Shown in pieces: positions 44,603-55,133 of a stretch of DNA of 64,000 bases. Each line of letters opens with the position of its first letter. Position 1 is the first letter of the stretch. The translations under genes were made by a program, and so were the position numbers. The stretch spans positions 20,168,001-20,232,000 of the forward strand of contig JAFFJZ010000002.1 of assembly GCA_018340375.1 (NCBI GenBank). The letters are read 5' to 3'. The notes beneath the pieces are model-generated. The model had not been told where the DNA came from and ran no database searches. It worked only from the letters and a program-made list of their open reading frames with translations. The DNA is from Gonatopus flavifemur (taxonomy: Eukaryota > Arthropoda > Insecta > Hymenoptera > Dryinidae).

Positions 44603-45888
44603 CAGGTTGGTTGAAAAGTTTTGAAAGCGACACCTATCAACCAGTACAGCAATCAAAATTTATACGCTATTTTTATATTTCATCCTTCATTCGAACACAC
44701 ACACACAATTTTATGCCAATTTGTCAATTCATTCTTTGTTTACAAGCCATTCGAAGTTGACGTGTCAGTGTATTTTGTGAAAATGGAAAAATCCGAATAT
44801 CGTGCAGTGATAAAATTCTTTGTTTTGGAAGGTTATCAGCAACAGGAATTCATACTCAAATGAAGAAAGTGTTGAAGAAATCTGCTCTTTCATTTCCAAC
44901 TGTACATCGATGGGTTTTAGAGTTTGAACGTGGTCGTACAAGCGTTGAAGATCAATCACTTAGTGGACGTCCAAAAAGTGCAACGAAACCAGACATCATT
45001 GAGCAAGTCTATGATATTGCTTGTAAAGATCCGAGTTTGGCTAAGCGTGGAATTGCTGATACCATAGGCATCTCGGATGAACGAGTACTCCATATTTTAG
45101 AATTACATATGAAAAGCTTTTTGGAAAGTTAGTGCCGCATTCGTTGCCAATTCAACAAAAACTGAATCGAAAACAAATTTCTCAGCGTAATTTGGAGCAT
45201 TTTAAGCAGAATAAGACCGATTTTTTGCGTCGTTTCGTAACTGTGGACGAGACTTGGATCTACCATCATGATCCTAAACTGAAACAAGAACTTTTACAGT
45301 GGACCGAAGCTAGTTGTTCAGCTCCAAAACGGGTGAAGTCAGCACGATCGGCAAAAAAGGTTTCAGCATCGGTTTTTTGGGATGCAAAAGGGGTTTTGTT
45401 GATTGATTATCTCGAAAAAGGTAAAACAATTGACTCTGAATATTATTGCAACCTTTTGGACCAGTTGGATGAAAAAATTCGTGGAAAAAGATCCGGTTTA
45501 CGGGAGAAAAACATCATTTTTCATCAAGACAATGCACGTGTTCACACAAGTCTTCTGGCGATGGCTAAACTGAACGAATTGAAGTAAGAATTGCTTGAAC
45601 ACCCACCGTATTCACCAGTTTTGGCTCCTTCCGACTGTCACCTCTTCAGAAATTTGAAAAAATTCCTTCGTGGAAAGCGTTTTTCGTCGAATGAAAAGCT
45701 ATTGCAGCTGTGGAACAGTATTTTGCGGAGCTCCCGGAAAATCATTACAGAGATGGTATAAAATTATTGGAAGATCGTTGGAATAAGTGTGTTGAAGTTG
45801 AGGAAGACTATATTGAATAAAAAAAAATCATTTCATCAAAAAATACACATTCTTTCATTTTTGCTTTCAAAACTTTTCAACCAACCTG
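44603..45888 (+). mobile_element. Full-length mariner element (inactive)
   Basis: 1,286 bp, TA on both sides (44601-44602 and 45889-45890). The terminal 26 bp (beginning CAGGTTGGTTGAAAAGTTTT) are repeated perfectly in inverse at the right end. Length, ends and target site fit mariner. The perfect TIRs with a broken gene suggest a fairly young copy, or one kept mobile by other transposase. Confidence 0.95.
44783..45820 (+). pseudogene. Mariner transposase pseudogene (DD34D)
   Basis: It starts MEKSEYRAVIKFFVLEGYQQ, typical of one mariner group, and ends at TAA 45818-45820. Frameshifts fall near 44855, near 45120 and near 45690, and a TAA stop at 45585-45587 replaces a conserved Tyr. The N-terminal HTH (FPTVHRWVLEFERGRTSVED, then GRPKSAT), the WVPH-like box and the catalytic region survive. 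Catalytic Asp are seen in FVTVDETW, IIFHQDNA and LAPSDCHLF, with 34 positions between the second and third, as in mariner. The conserved SPDLAPSD box reads SPVLAPSD; the changed residue is not the catalytic one. No intact protein can be made. Confidence 0.92.
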
Positions 45889-45947
45889 TACATCTAACAG
45901 TTCAATTATTTTCGGTTATGCAAGTTCAAAATTCGAATCTTCAGGGT

Positions 45948-47115
45948 TCAAAACAACAAACGACGTGATTCCAAGGAAGGTAAGTTAAGTAGAGCCATAA
46001 TCAATGAGTAATCATGACAAGTGACGCTCAACGGACGGCCTATCCGATAGGCAGCAAAACGCAGAAACTTATGCTGAACTCTTTCCAAGTCTGTACAATC
46101 CCGAATTAAATGAGGACTCCAAATTTGAGACGCATACTCAAGATGAGGTCTAACTAAAGTACAATACAGTGTTCGAAGTGCAACATGATCACGAAAATCT
46201 TTACAAACGCGCTTGATAAATCCGAGAGATTTCATGGAAGTACCAACTATGTAATTGTAATGATCTGAGAAGTTAAAACGAGAGTCAAATGAAACTCCAA
46301 GATCACAAACAGTATTTATAGGTGATAACAGAGAATGAGACAAGTTATAAGGAAAATAAATAGCATTTTTACCTCTATAAAATCTCATCACATGGCATTT
46401 AGTGAGATTTAATGACATATTGGATAGCACACACTAAGATTGTAACCAATCCAAATCAGATTGCAGATTTTGAGCATCTCTGTAAGTTCTTATAATCATA
46501 AACAGTTTCAGGTCATCAGCAAAAAGAAGATGTGTGCAGTACTTGAAAATCGTAGAGATATTATTAATGAAAATAATAAATAATGGAGGACCTAGATGTG
46601 AGCCTTGCGGTACACCTGAGGATACAACAAATGAATCAGAGAAATATTGAGAGACACGAACTGATTGCGTACGATTCAGAATATAACTCTGTAACCACGA
46701 CAAGAAATTGCTGCGAATACCTAAATTACTTAATTTATTTAACAATATATTATGATCAACTCTGTCAAAAGCCTTTGAGAAGTCTGTATATATAGTATCC
46801 ACTTGGGCATTTTGATCAAGCGCAGAGGACACGACATGAGAAAAAATAGACAAGTTAGTTACGGTAGATTTTCCAGAAGTGAAGCCATACTGGAAATCAG
46901 AAATTATATCAGAAAACAGTGGTGTTATTTTATCAGTAACTATATCTTGAAAAATTTTCGGCATAACATTCATGATACTAATTGGTCTATAGTTTCTCAC
47001 GTCAGAACGGTCCCCAGATTTGAAGATAGGAGTAATTAAGCTGGATTTCCATTGAGAAGGGAATATTCCAGAGCATAAAGAGCTGTTGAAGATCAACCAC
47101 GAAGGCCGAGAAATG
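45948..47115 (-). pseudogene. Non-LTR retrotransposon reverse transcriptase fragment
   Basis: It reads on the - strand from the finger motif (SGIFPSQWKSSLITPIFKSG, then NYRPIS) through FSKAFDRVDH, the thumb-side SSGVPQGSHLGP, and the catalytic LLFADDLKLF (46504-46531). It then continues to the C-terminal CDLGVSFDSRFNFSDH and LEYASQIWSP blocks typical of Jockey/CR1-like elements. One in-frame TAG at 46434-46436, where related proteins usually have Trp, interrupts it. The frame ends at 45948 short of the usual C-terminus. The endonuclease and ORF1 are absent, so the copy is 5'-truncated. At its 5' edge it runs directly into mariner sequence (47116). Clade assignment is tentative. Confidence 0.88.
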
Positions 47116-47456
47116 GCTTTATACCACTTGTAAACATTTTTTTTCGACATAGCCTCATCACCAAAGGCTTCATGCACCATCCTCGACGAATCCATCCTCA
47201 GCAGAAGATTCATTCCGCAAACAAAATTTATTACAAATTCTTTGCTCAACAAATGCAGACATTATAAAAATCGAAAAATTCACTTTCAGCAGCTCACAAA
47301 ACAAAGCGTATCTCAAACACTGATGAATATTTTGATGTGACCCTTGGCATCGATATCAAAAACAGTCTCATTAACCTAAAAATAAGAGCACTTCTCTGAA
47401 TACATTTGCGCACAGAGTTTGAATTCAAATGTCACCTTACTTTTTCGACACACTAG
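47116..47456 (-). pseudogene. Mariner 5' fragment: TIR and transposase N-terminus
   Basis: Reading on the - strand from 47456, CTAGTGTGTCGAAAAAGTAA is the terminal repeat, with TA at 47457-47458. After ~190 bp of leader, an ATG at 47262-47260 opens MSAFVEQRICNKFCLRNE. A frameshift follows, then HEAFGDEAMSKKNVYKWYK, the mariner helix-turn-helix. The sequence stops there at the junction with the reverse transcriptase. The family is the same as the 3' fragment at 49891-50123, judged by the TIR (TGTGTC.AAAAA.TAAGGTGACAT). Confidence 0.85.
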
Positions 47457-47458
47457 TA

Positions 47459-49410
47459 TGCGTCTGATGAATTTACTTCCAATTGCAATAAATATTGCCG
47501 AGAAGGATAATACTGTGACATCCCATCGATTCGAATACAATCAAAATTCTCCGATTTATTCCTTGCTATCAGAAAAAAAAAACAGAAAACATCACATTCA
47601 TGCATTTGACAGTACCATCCACAATTCTCGCTTGAAAATTCAACGAAACGCCTTCCTTTGTCGAAGAACTTTACCGTTTTCGTATAAAATTATAAGTACA
47701 CACTTCATTATTTCAATAACACTACCGATGTTTGAGTTGCATTGTGTATTCCATATTCATATAAAACCATTTGATACAGTGTACAGCCCATGTATTCAAC
47801 TTCTCTTTGTTCCATGGAACTACGAGACTTGTAAAACTTTCTGAAAGCTCTTTGAAATTTTGAACAGGGTCTTTCAAAATCTTCCAAACTCTAACTCTCG
47901 TTCACGGAAAGAAAATGAATCAAGAACAATCTATTCAAAAGCCAAATGCTGTTGTTTCAAATGTAAATCGATCAAGACGAAACCTGAACCCCTGCACAGT
48001 CCCGAGATAAAGAACGAATAAAAGAGGAATGGAAAGAAAAAAATTGAGCGATATTTCAATTCCATATACCTCCATATAGATGTAGACGTATACGTATATA
48101 GAGATACGTAACCCTAACCCTATTTGTCTGTAGCTAAAATTGATTTGGCGCCAAATTCTTCTTACCCCCCGTTGGCGATTATTTGATTTCTCTGGTCGCA
48201 TCTTTCTCTCCTCTCTTTTTTCCCTCGACTTCCAACTTTTCTATATAACGCGATGATCGACGTTACACGGCGCCATCGGGCGTCCGATAATGTTCCCCTT
48301 TCCCGTTATACGGATACACGAACTTGGCTGGAAAATCTACGCACCTCGCTCTTGCATCCTCCACGCTCTCCCATAAAGTTTTTCATCTGTTTTTTCTCCC
48401 GAATTAAAGAACGGTTGTAAGAATAAAATTTCGAACCCAAAGTATTAATATCTCAAATTCAAGACTGAAAAATCATCCGGTTGCAAACCCAGATTTTGAA
48501 AGTATTATGTACATATATATATATATATACATGAGGGCAGATATTTCCAACTTATGCTCAAAACCGGCGACAGGAAACGACAATTTTCGTTCGCCGTAAA
48601 TCGTGGCGGTAGAATCCGATGCCATTAAGGAGCGTGCGAGAATTCGTACCATAGAGAGATGAAATGAGAAAGGGGAAAAAGAAGAAGATGGGATATAATG
48701 TGTGTAAGATAATGGAAAGAAACAATCTATAACACGAGCAATTCTTTTTTTCCTCTTCTCGTTTCGCAAACATTCTATATTTCATCTCTTGGTATATACT
48801 TTGTTTTCGCCTTCTCTTGAGATGTACGAATAACATAGAAACGATAATGAGAAACACGCTACGAATATTTTCACCGCAAAATCGGGCTACGAAATATTTC
48901 TTCGAGTCCTGTTCTTTGTTTGTACGACGCAATCCACGCATTATTTCGCAATAATCACATCACAAACTTTGCGCTCTGGAGCCGTACGTATATCACGTCA
49001 CCACAAATTTCAATATTTCTCACTTTTTCCGTTTTCCTACATTAGCCTCGCTTCGCTACGGGTGGTAATGGAAATTTTAACATAGTGCCTTGCGCGAGCT
49101 TCACCTCTTTCCCCTTTAGAGCTTTACGTAATTTATGTACAATAGGCCAAAAGAATCTTCGCCTGTTCGCGATAGAAAGACAAGAGAAAACTAATGGAAT
49201 TTGCAAACTTCTTTTGGGTTCGTTCCCTTCTTCGTTTTTCTTCTGTCTGTTTGTTGTTTTCTATTTTGCGTAGAACGTTTCACGTGAACTATAATGAGCG
49301 AAGCAATCAACCTCTACTCCAAGGAAATTTTCTGATTATTTCTCTTCGTCGATGAATTTTGTACTGGGGTTTGGGGTGCTTCGATGCTCTGTTTTTCAAC
49401 TCGAACACTA
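47459..49410. other. Unassigned DNA
   Basis: The frames at 47419-47844 (+), 48473-48769 and 48558-48941 (-) have no domain. An (AT)n tract lies at 48511-48532. TAACCCTAACCCT at 48111 is only two units and not telomeric. Confidence 0.3.
48511..48532. repeat. (AT)n microsatellite
   Basis: Ten uninterrupted AT units bordered by AC. Confidence 0.9.
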
Positions 49411-49424
49411 TTTTGAATGTACAC

Positions 49425-49640
49425 TGTGGAAAAGGTCCACCGGAAAATTTCAGTAAATGTGCTGGAAGTTATAAACGTGTGCATGTACCCGGAAAATTTT
49501 AGCACATTTGTACTGCGAAAATTCAGTAAGAATGTTACGGAATTTCAGCATCAGAACTGGAAATTTTCTGAGCCTCTGTACTGGAATTTTTCAGTACACG
49601 AACTGGACTTTTTCAGGACATGTACTGTAAAATTATTGCT
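49425..49640. repeat. Repeat of GTACTGGAATTTTTCAGTAC-type words
   Basis: Begins CACTGTGGAAAAGGTCCACC after TA (49423-49424). It then holds six or more diverged copies of TGTACTG.AAATTTTCAGTA in both orientations. The right end is not resolved. Similar to 44060-44460. Confidence 0.55.
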
Positions 49641-49890
49641 GAAAATATTCATGAGAATTGAAAAAAAATTGCTCACACAAAGTGATTTTGCAAGGTCCTT
49701 GTGTTTCAAGATGATTGAGAAACTTGATCGTTCATGTGAATGGACAAAAAGTCATATCCACCTCATGGCAGTTGACCTACACTTTTCTATCTGCCTATCA
49801 ATTGAAACCTGAGACCTTGACACGTAAACCGTCGTATTTACTTGATTCACACCGCGCGACTTCTGGTTATTCAAAAAACCCAGAAACTGG

Positions 49891-50070
49891 CTCCGGGGAC
49901 AGAGTTTTGAGTCGATAGAGGAGATCTAAGCCGAATCGAAGAGAGAGCAGGAGGGCATCCTGGAAACTGACTCTAACAACTGTTTCGAAGATTGGAAAAT
50001 GCGTTGGCATGAGTGCATTGTATCCGGGGGGGATTACTTTGAAGGCGATGAACTCGATTTGGGAGAATAA
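49891..50070 (+). pseudogene. Mariner transposase C-terminal fragment
   Basis: 60 codons in one frame: LRGQSFESIEEI, an in-frame TAA where Lys is usual, then NNCFEDWKMRWHECIVSGGD and YFEGDELDLGE before the natural stop TAA. This is the typical C-terminus of the mariner family seen at 47116-47456. It is followed by the 3' terminal repeat (GTCACCTTATTTTTTGGACA, ending at 50123) and TA (50124-50125). The rest of the element is missing upstream of 49891. Confidence 0.85.
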
Positions 50071-50125
50071 ATAAAGATTTTTGAAAGTGAATGCTATGTC
50101 ACCTTATTTTTTGGACACAGTAGTA

Positions 50126-53100
50126 GTTATGAAATTATTTATTCCTACCATATTTGAACGACTCTTCAGAACTTCCGAAATGGACCCTCGTTTCTGAAAT
50201 CGAATCGACAGACAAGTTCTTTGTCTTTGAATTCAAGGTAATTCTTCACATCCCGATAGAAGTTATTTCAGACACTCTCTGTGACCCAAGAATGGAGGAA
50301 ACACGATATTTGAGGTTACCCCAGGGTGGGATAAGTCTTGTCTTTGTTTTATTTTCTACTTACCTTATCTGGTGATCCAAGTAGCCCTTTGAGTTATTCA
50401 GAAAAACTGATAGATAAACGGAAATTCGACTGTTACATCTCCATTCCAACTCTCGATTCACGAATTGGTGGTTTCAAAATAATTTCGAGTACAAATTTGT
50501 CTCAGTTCCATAAAATCCCGATAATAAACTTCAGGAAATTCTGTAAATGTTCAAATTATTCTCTTTCGTCCATGTCCCATGAGAATACCACCGTACAGAC
50601 TCACCTTCATCCAGTACCCCGATAATCCCCAAACAAAAATAGATATAATGATGTAATTTATAGTGAGATAATAATCCCCCTTAACGTACATATATAAACG
50701 AAACCGTCATTTTTATGTTTTCGAGTAAATTAACGATGCTTTGTTTCTCGCCGTTGTCCATTTGGACGTATCGCTACCTCGATCGTACATTCTGCTGCTG
50801 TCTGACGCAGTTCCCGCCTTTCCAGGATTTCTCTCACACGAACGTATTCATACATTGAAGTACGTGTACACGTATATTTACACAGATACAGGTGGAGGTA
50901 TATACGAACGACTGATAATGGAATGGGAATTCGATGGTAGGGTAGGGAACAAAGCCGAGGGACTGTCTCCTTCTCTCTTTCTCTCTAGTTCCCTCGCGGT
51001 TCGGTAACCTGTACTTGCAGCCCGAACCCTACCGTGCTCTCTTCTACCATTTCTCTTATCTTTCTCGCTCTCGCTCCTCATGTCCTCTCCACTCCCTTTT
51101 CATTTATCTTCCTAACCTTAGCCCTCTGCGCTTGCATCCTTGTGGTGATCTCATACTCTTCCAATTCACGATACACAAGCCACAATTCTCTAAACTTCAC
51201 CTACAAGTGCGTCGGAAGATGAAGAGGAAGATGGGGGGGAAGGAAGATATAAAGTACAACGTCACCTCGATGCGATTAGGGCCTTTCCATCATTATCGTC
51301 CCTCTCGAATAACATTGCCATCCTAACAACAACGTGAGATATAATACCTCAAACTATCAAACGTCGCAAAATTTGTGTTTGAATTTTATCAACGGATTCT
51401 ATCGTTATTCGTTCAATTTATTCGGTATAACGTTGATAAGTAGAGTACAGTGTTTTTGAAATGATGAGGTCTACATTCACATTTCAATTCACGATAAGGC
51501 TGGTGGACGAGTTAACACGTTCGCTGCATTTGCACGTTCTCAATTTCTCGCTAGTTATCACATGTTTCACCGATAATACGTTTAGTTGGAGGGTCTTTTA
51601 TTTTTCTCTATGTTCTGTAACGGTTTGTGGTTACACGTATCTTGTATTCCCATTACATTGTGTTTCATTGGAATAGGGCTGAGAATTTTCTATGAGATAT
51701 CATTGATAATATGATGGGCAAGAGAGGAGTACATAATACGCTCTTCATTATTGAGCTGTAATCTGTTACCGGAAAATTACATACAGTAGAAATACAAGTA
51801 ACTCTTTTTTTTTTTATGACTCTACTTTCATCGTGTGCAATAATAATTTGACAAAGTACGGTAAACAAGAAAATAGAGTCTTTATCCCACAAGATAGTGA
51901 TGGGAATCCTCGAAAGTATCGAAGTTTCACTGAAATCTATCAAAAAAATTGTATATTTTTTCATATAAAAAGGATCGATCTTTTTGAAAGATCCCTATCA
52001 CTGTCGAAACCTCAGTTTTCAGTACTTCTAATGTTTTGATAATTGATCATCGTGCTCAATTGATTCCTAATACTCTGTACCGTTACATTGGTTCACATAT
52101 ACTTTGATTATATCGAAACAATATACAATTACTCGAAAGGATACCCAAACCTGTTTCATATATCAGTCTGAAAATATTCTTCAATTTTCAATACATGCTA
52201 CTCGAGAACTAATCGGCGGATCACGCATTTCCAAGAAGCATTCGAAGCAGAAAGGTTTGAAGTTACTTACATCACAGTACCAGCTCCCGATTATGCAATG
52301 CGTTGAAATGACAAGTCAAGGAAAAAATCGCCCGGGTCCAAAAGATCCGGGTGCGTGGTTGAGGGATAATGAGATGTGGTTTTCTAATTGGTTGAATGAG
52401 AGTGATTCACGATTGCGAAGTGTACGTGTATCACTTACCAGGGGTTTCCACTTCTGGAAAAATAGTAACATGAATCATTCGACAGATTCCTCTCCATCAT
52501 CGTCGTAAAGATTTTCAGAATTTTTCCCGCGTGTAATATTCAATTTGCAAATATCATGCAAAATATCGTGTAATCGGAGTTGGAGCAAGCTGTTACCCGA
52601 CTGGCAAATATCAGGATATCTCTTCCTCCGTATTAATAAAACGTGACAACTCAATTTCGAGAGGTAGGTCGGTCGTCACTTGGGGTTCGTTACTTCTCTA
52701 TAGGCATTGAAACGCGTCTCCGTACTTGATGTGCTCGGTTATTACGATTCCTGGAACATGAGGATCTTACGAGGGATTTTTTAGAGATTCTTCTTTGTAC
52801 GGGGACAGATCGTAAAATTGATTAAAATTTTGCGCTTTCCGTCACACAATTTTAAGGCCAAAAAGTACATTGTAAATTTCCTTCTCCGTTTCTCAAACGC
52901 AGGGTTAGGTTTCGACATTTTTTACTGAGTTCTAGCAACGAATTGATATTTTTATAAATTTTGCATGAGAACTTTTCTTTATGCGCATAAAACTATGAGG
53001 TAGGTGGATATCAATCGTTCGGAGGAAAATTAAACGCCATAAATTCACCACTTTCCGTTGTTTTTGAAACTGTTATATCGGCGAGAGTATTAACGATCGA

Positions 53101-54484
53101 GTAACCGAAGACACGCGGAGGAGAGAATAAGAAAAATTACCGTAGGAAATTACGCAATGAGTCGGGGGAAAGGAATACGGACGACTCCACGGCGTAAACG
53201 GTTGGAAGAAAGCAAAAACTCGGAGAGAAATGAATGATTACTTTCGTGGGCCGAGGTCGGTGGCGGCAAAAAATAAAAGACGAGAATAAAAAACTACTGT
53301 TCCGATCAAGAACTTGAGGGAGAATAAGAAACAAAGGGAAGATATGTGAGGAGTAACGATAATTGCTTGTCTCGATTATGGACCTTTGTTTTTTGTTTTG
53401 TTTTTTTTATTTTTATACCCGTTGGTGTGAGATGTTTTGGAGTTTCTTTTTTACGAAGTTCGCATCGTTTTATATTGAGAATCATTGATTTTGATTGAAG
53501 TGTCAGGAAATACGCTCAAATCGATAATAGGGGAACTGGAATCGAAGATGAATGGGATAGACCATCTTGATTCAACGATGCACTAGATTTTATGATAAGA
53601 ACTTACATTCTCGACAATCCACGAACCACGTGGCGAGATTCTTGGAAACAAATCAGGAATGTAAAATCTGAGATTGTCATCACAGCAGGTTCCAACAGAT
53701 ACATTTCTAATTTAATGTCACGTGTGTGAAATTGAAACTTTCCTCAACCCACAATCTATCTTCTTTTATTTCTGGGTCAAAGTTTGTCTGAACATTTTTC
53801 TTTTCAAATCAAAAATCATTTTGTGGTCTTCGTAAAGTATTTCGGAGAGTCGTTATAGGGTAATCCCGACATTTGTGCACATTTTGCAAATTGTGCTAAC
53901 TTGAATACTTGTGTCTTTTTCCTTTCTACTGAGTTTGCAAAATTTTGAGAAATGATGAGAGCATCCATAATCTCAAGAATTCTCGTTTTGAACTCTTTCA
54001 GGACCACTGGCACGTATTTGTGACATGAGTTTCGAAATTTTTCATGAAAAGTGTATTCGGTGAAGGTCTTTTCATTGTGGTTTATCTCAAAGAAGAACGT
54101 CCCAGTATGCACTATGATTTTTCTGGCTAGGGAAATATATGTTTGAATGGAAAAAAAAACTCAATAAATTCATTAAGTTTTGAGAATGATCATTTTATTC
54201 ATATTTTTTGAGGTAAAATAATAAGATGAAATGTTCTTCTCAAAAGCACCTAAAAGAAATGATTCATTTATCCTTGCACTTTCCAATTTCAGTAACAATA
54301 TATGACAGAAATCTTTTGTATTCACTTTGGAAAATTGAGGGCAAAACCTCTTTTCGGGACGACAGCCCCAAATACGTACCGTACTGTATCTGATAAAATA
54401 CAGGAGCTGAAAATTCTAATGCAACAGATTTATCCTATTTGGTGGGGTGTAGATTAAGAAAATTTCCACTCTTCCCCTCTACGC
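50126..54484. other. Unassigned DNA, some GC-richer segments
   Basis: Frames of 60-134 codons occur (50338-50625 +, 50741-51007 +, 51015-51326 +, 51665-51964 -, 52104-52508 +, 53816-54112 -). None shows a known domain. The 52104-52508 frame has an acceptor-like ACATCACAG inside it and a Gly/Pro/Trp-containing C-terminal half, so an exon is not excluded. Probably part of the long intron or flank of the CUB gene. Confidence 0.3.
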
Positions 54485-55132
54485 CCCTAGTAGAAATTTT
54501 GATATGGAAAACATCAGGTTCGGGGCCTGACTTGAGTATCTGATAAGGCCCTGACAAAAATGTAACGCAGGGAAAAGACAAGGTACTGATCAGGAAAACC
54601 AAACGTTTCCCAATCAGGATCTGATCAGGGTAGTAATTGAACTCCCTCAACAAAAGAAATTCTACTGATAATTCAAATACACCTCAGTTGAACATTTAGA
54701 AAAGACAGGTAAATTTCTAATGAGTTTTGTGAAAATTCTGAATAATTTGATACATTCATCGTTCTGAATTGATCAGGTCCTGATTCGGCTGTCTTGTCGG
54801 TTATCACATGATTGAAATACGGATGAGCCAAAGCAATTCTGATCAGCTCTCGATCAAGATATCTTGACAGTTACCTCACAATTCAAGTACGGATGAGTCA
54901 AGGCAATCGTAATCAGGTTCTGATAGGAATACCATGTCTGAGTTACTGGAAGGGAAAATCTGACTGGGACCTGTCAAGAACCTTGCGTTACATTGTTGTA
55001 AGGTACTAAACAGGATGCCATGTCAGGACCTGATAAGGCAATTAAAAGTTTTCCTCAATTAGGAGTTCCCTATCGCAGCCTTACGAGAACCATGCTTCTG
55101 ATAGGGAATTCCCTGTCAAATTTCTACTAGGG
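54485..55132. mobile_element. Word-amplified element, CCCTAGTAGAAATTT ends
   Basis: Starts CCCTAGTAGAAATTTTGATA and ends CAAATTTCTACTAGGG, 648 bp. The interior is full of the palindrome CCTGATCAGG and variants (CCTGATAAGG, TCAGGACCTGA) on both strands. Also present twice is ACGCAGG/CTTGCGTTACA. Related ends occur at 5952-6293 and 62886-63770. Confidence 0.75.
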
Positions 55133-55133
55133 A

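Noticed and set aside
45621..45660. Loss of a catalytic Asp in the mariner (SPV instead of SPD)
   Set aside because: By comparison with Mos1, the third catalytic Asp is the one in LAPSD, which is still present 34 positions after the second. The changed residue is conserved but not catalytic.
48105..48122. TAACCCTAACCCT, telomere-like
   Set aside because: Only two units and no array. Chance occurrence.
51034..51222. Hydrophobic frame resembling a signal peptide
   Set aside because: It arises in CT-rich DNA, overlaps another open frame, and lies downstream of the CUB exons, so it cannot supply their missing signal peptide.
52104..52508. 134-codon frame on the + strand
   Set aside because: The second half has a protein-like composition, but no domain, no homologue recalled and no clear exon borders, so it is not listed as a gene.
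53816..54112. 98-codon frame on the - strand
   Set aside because: No recognised domain and no splice or promoter context. Left as unassigned.
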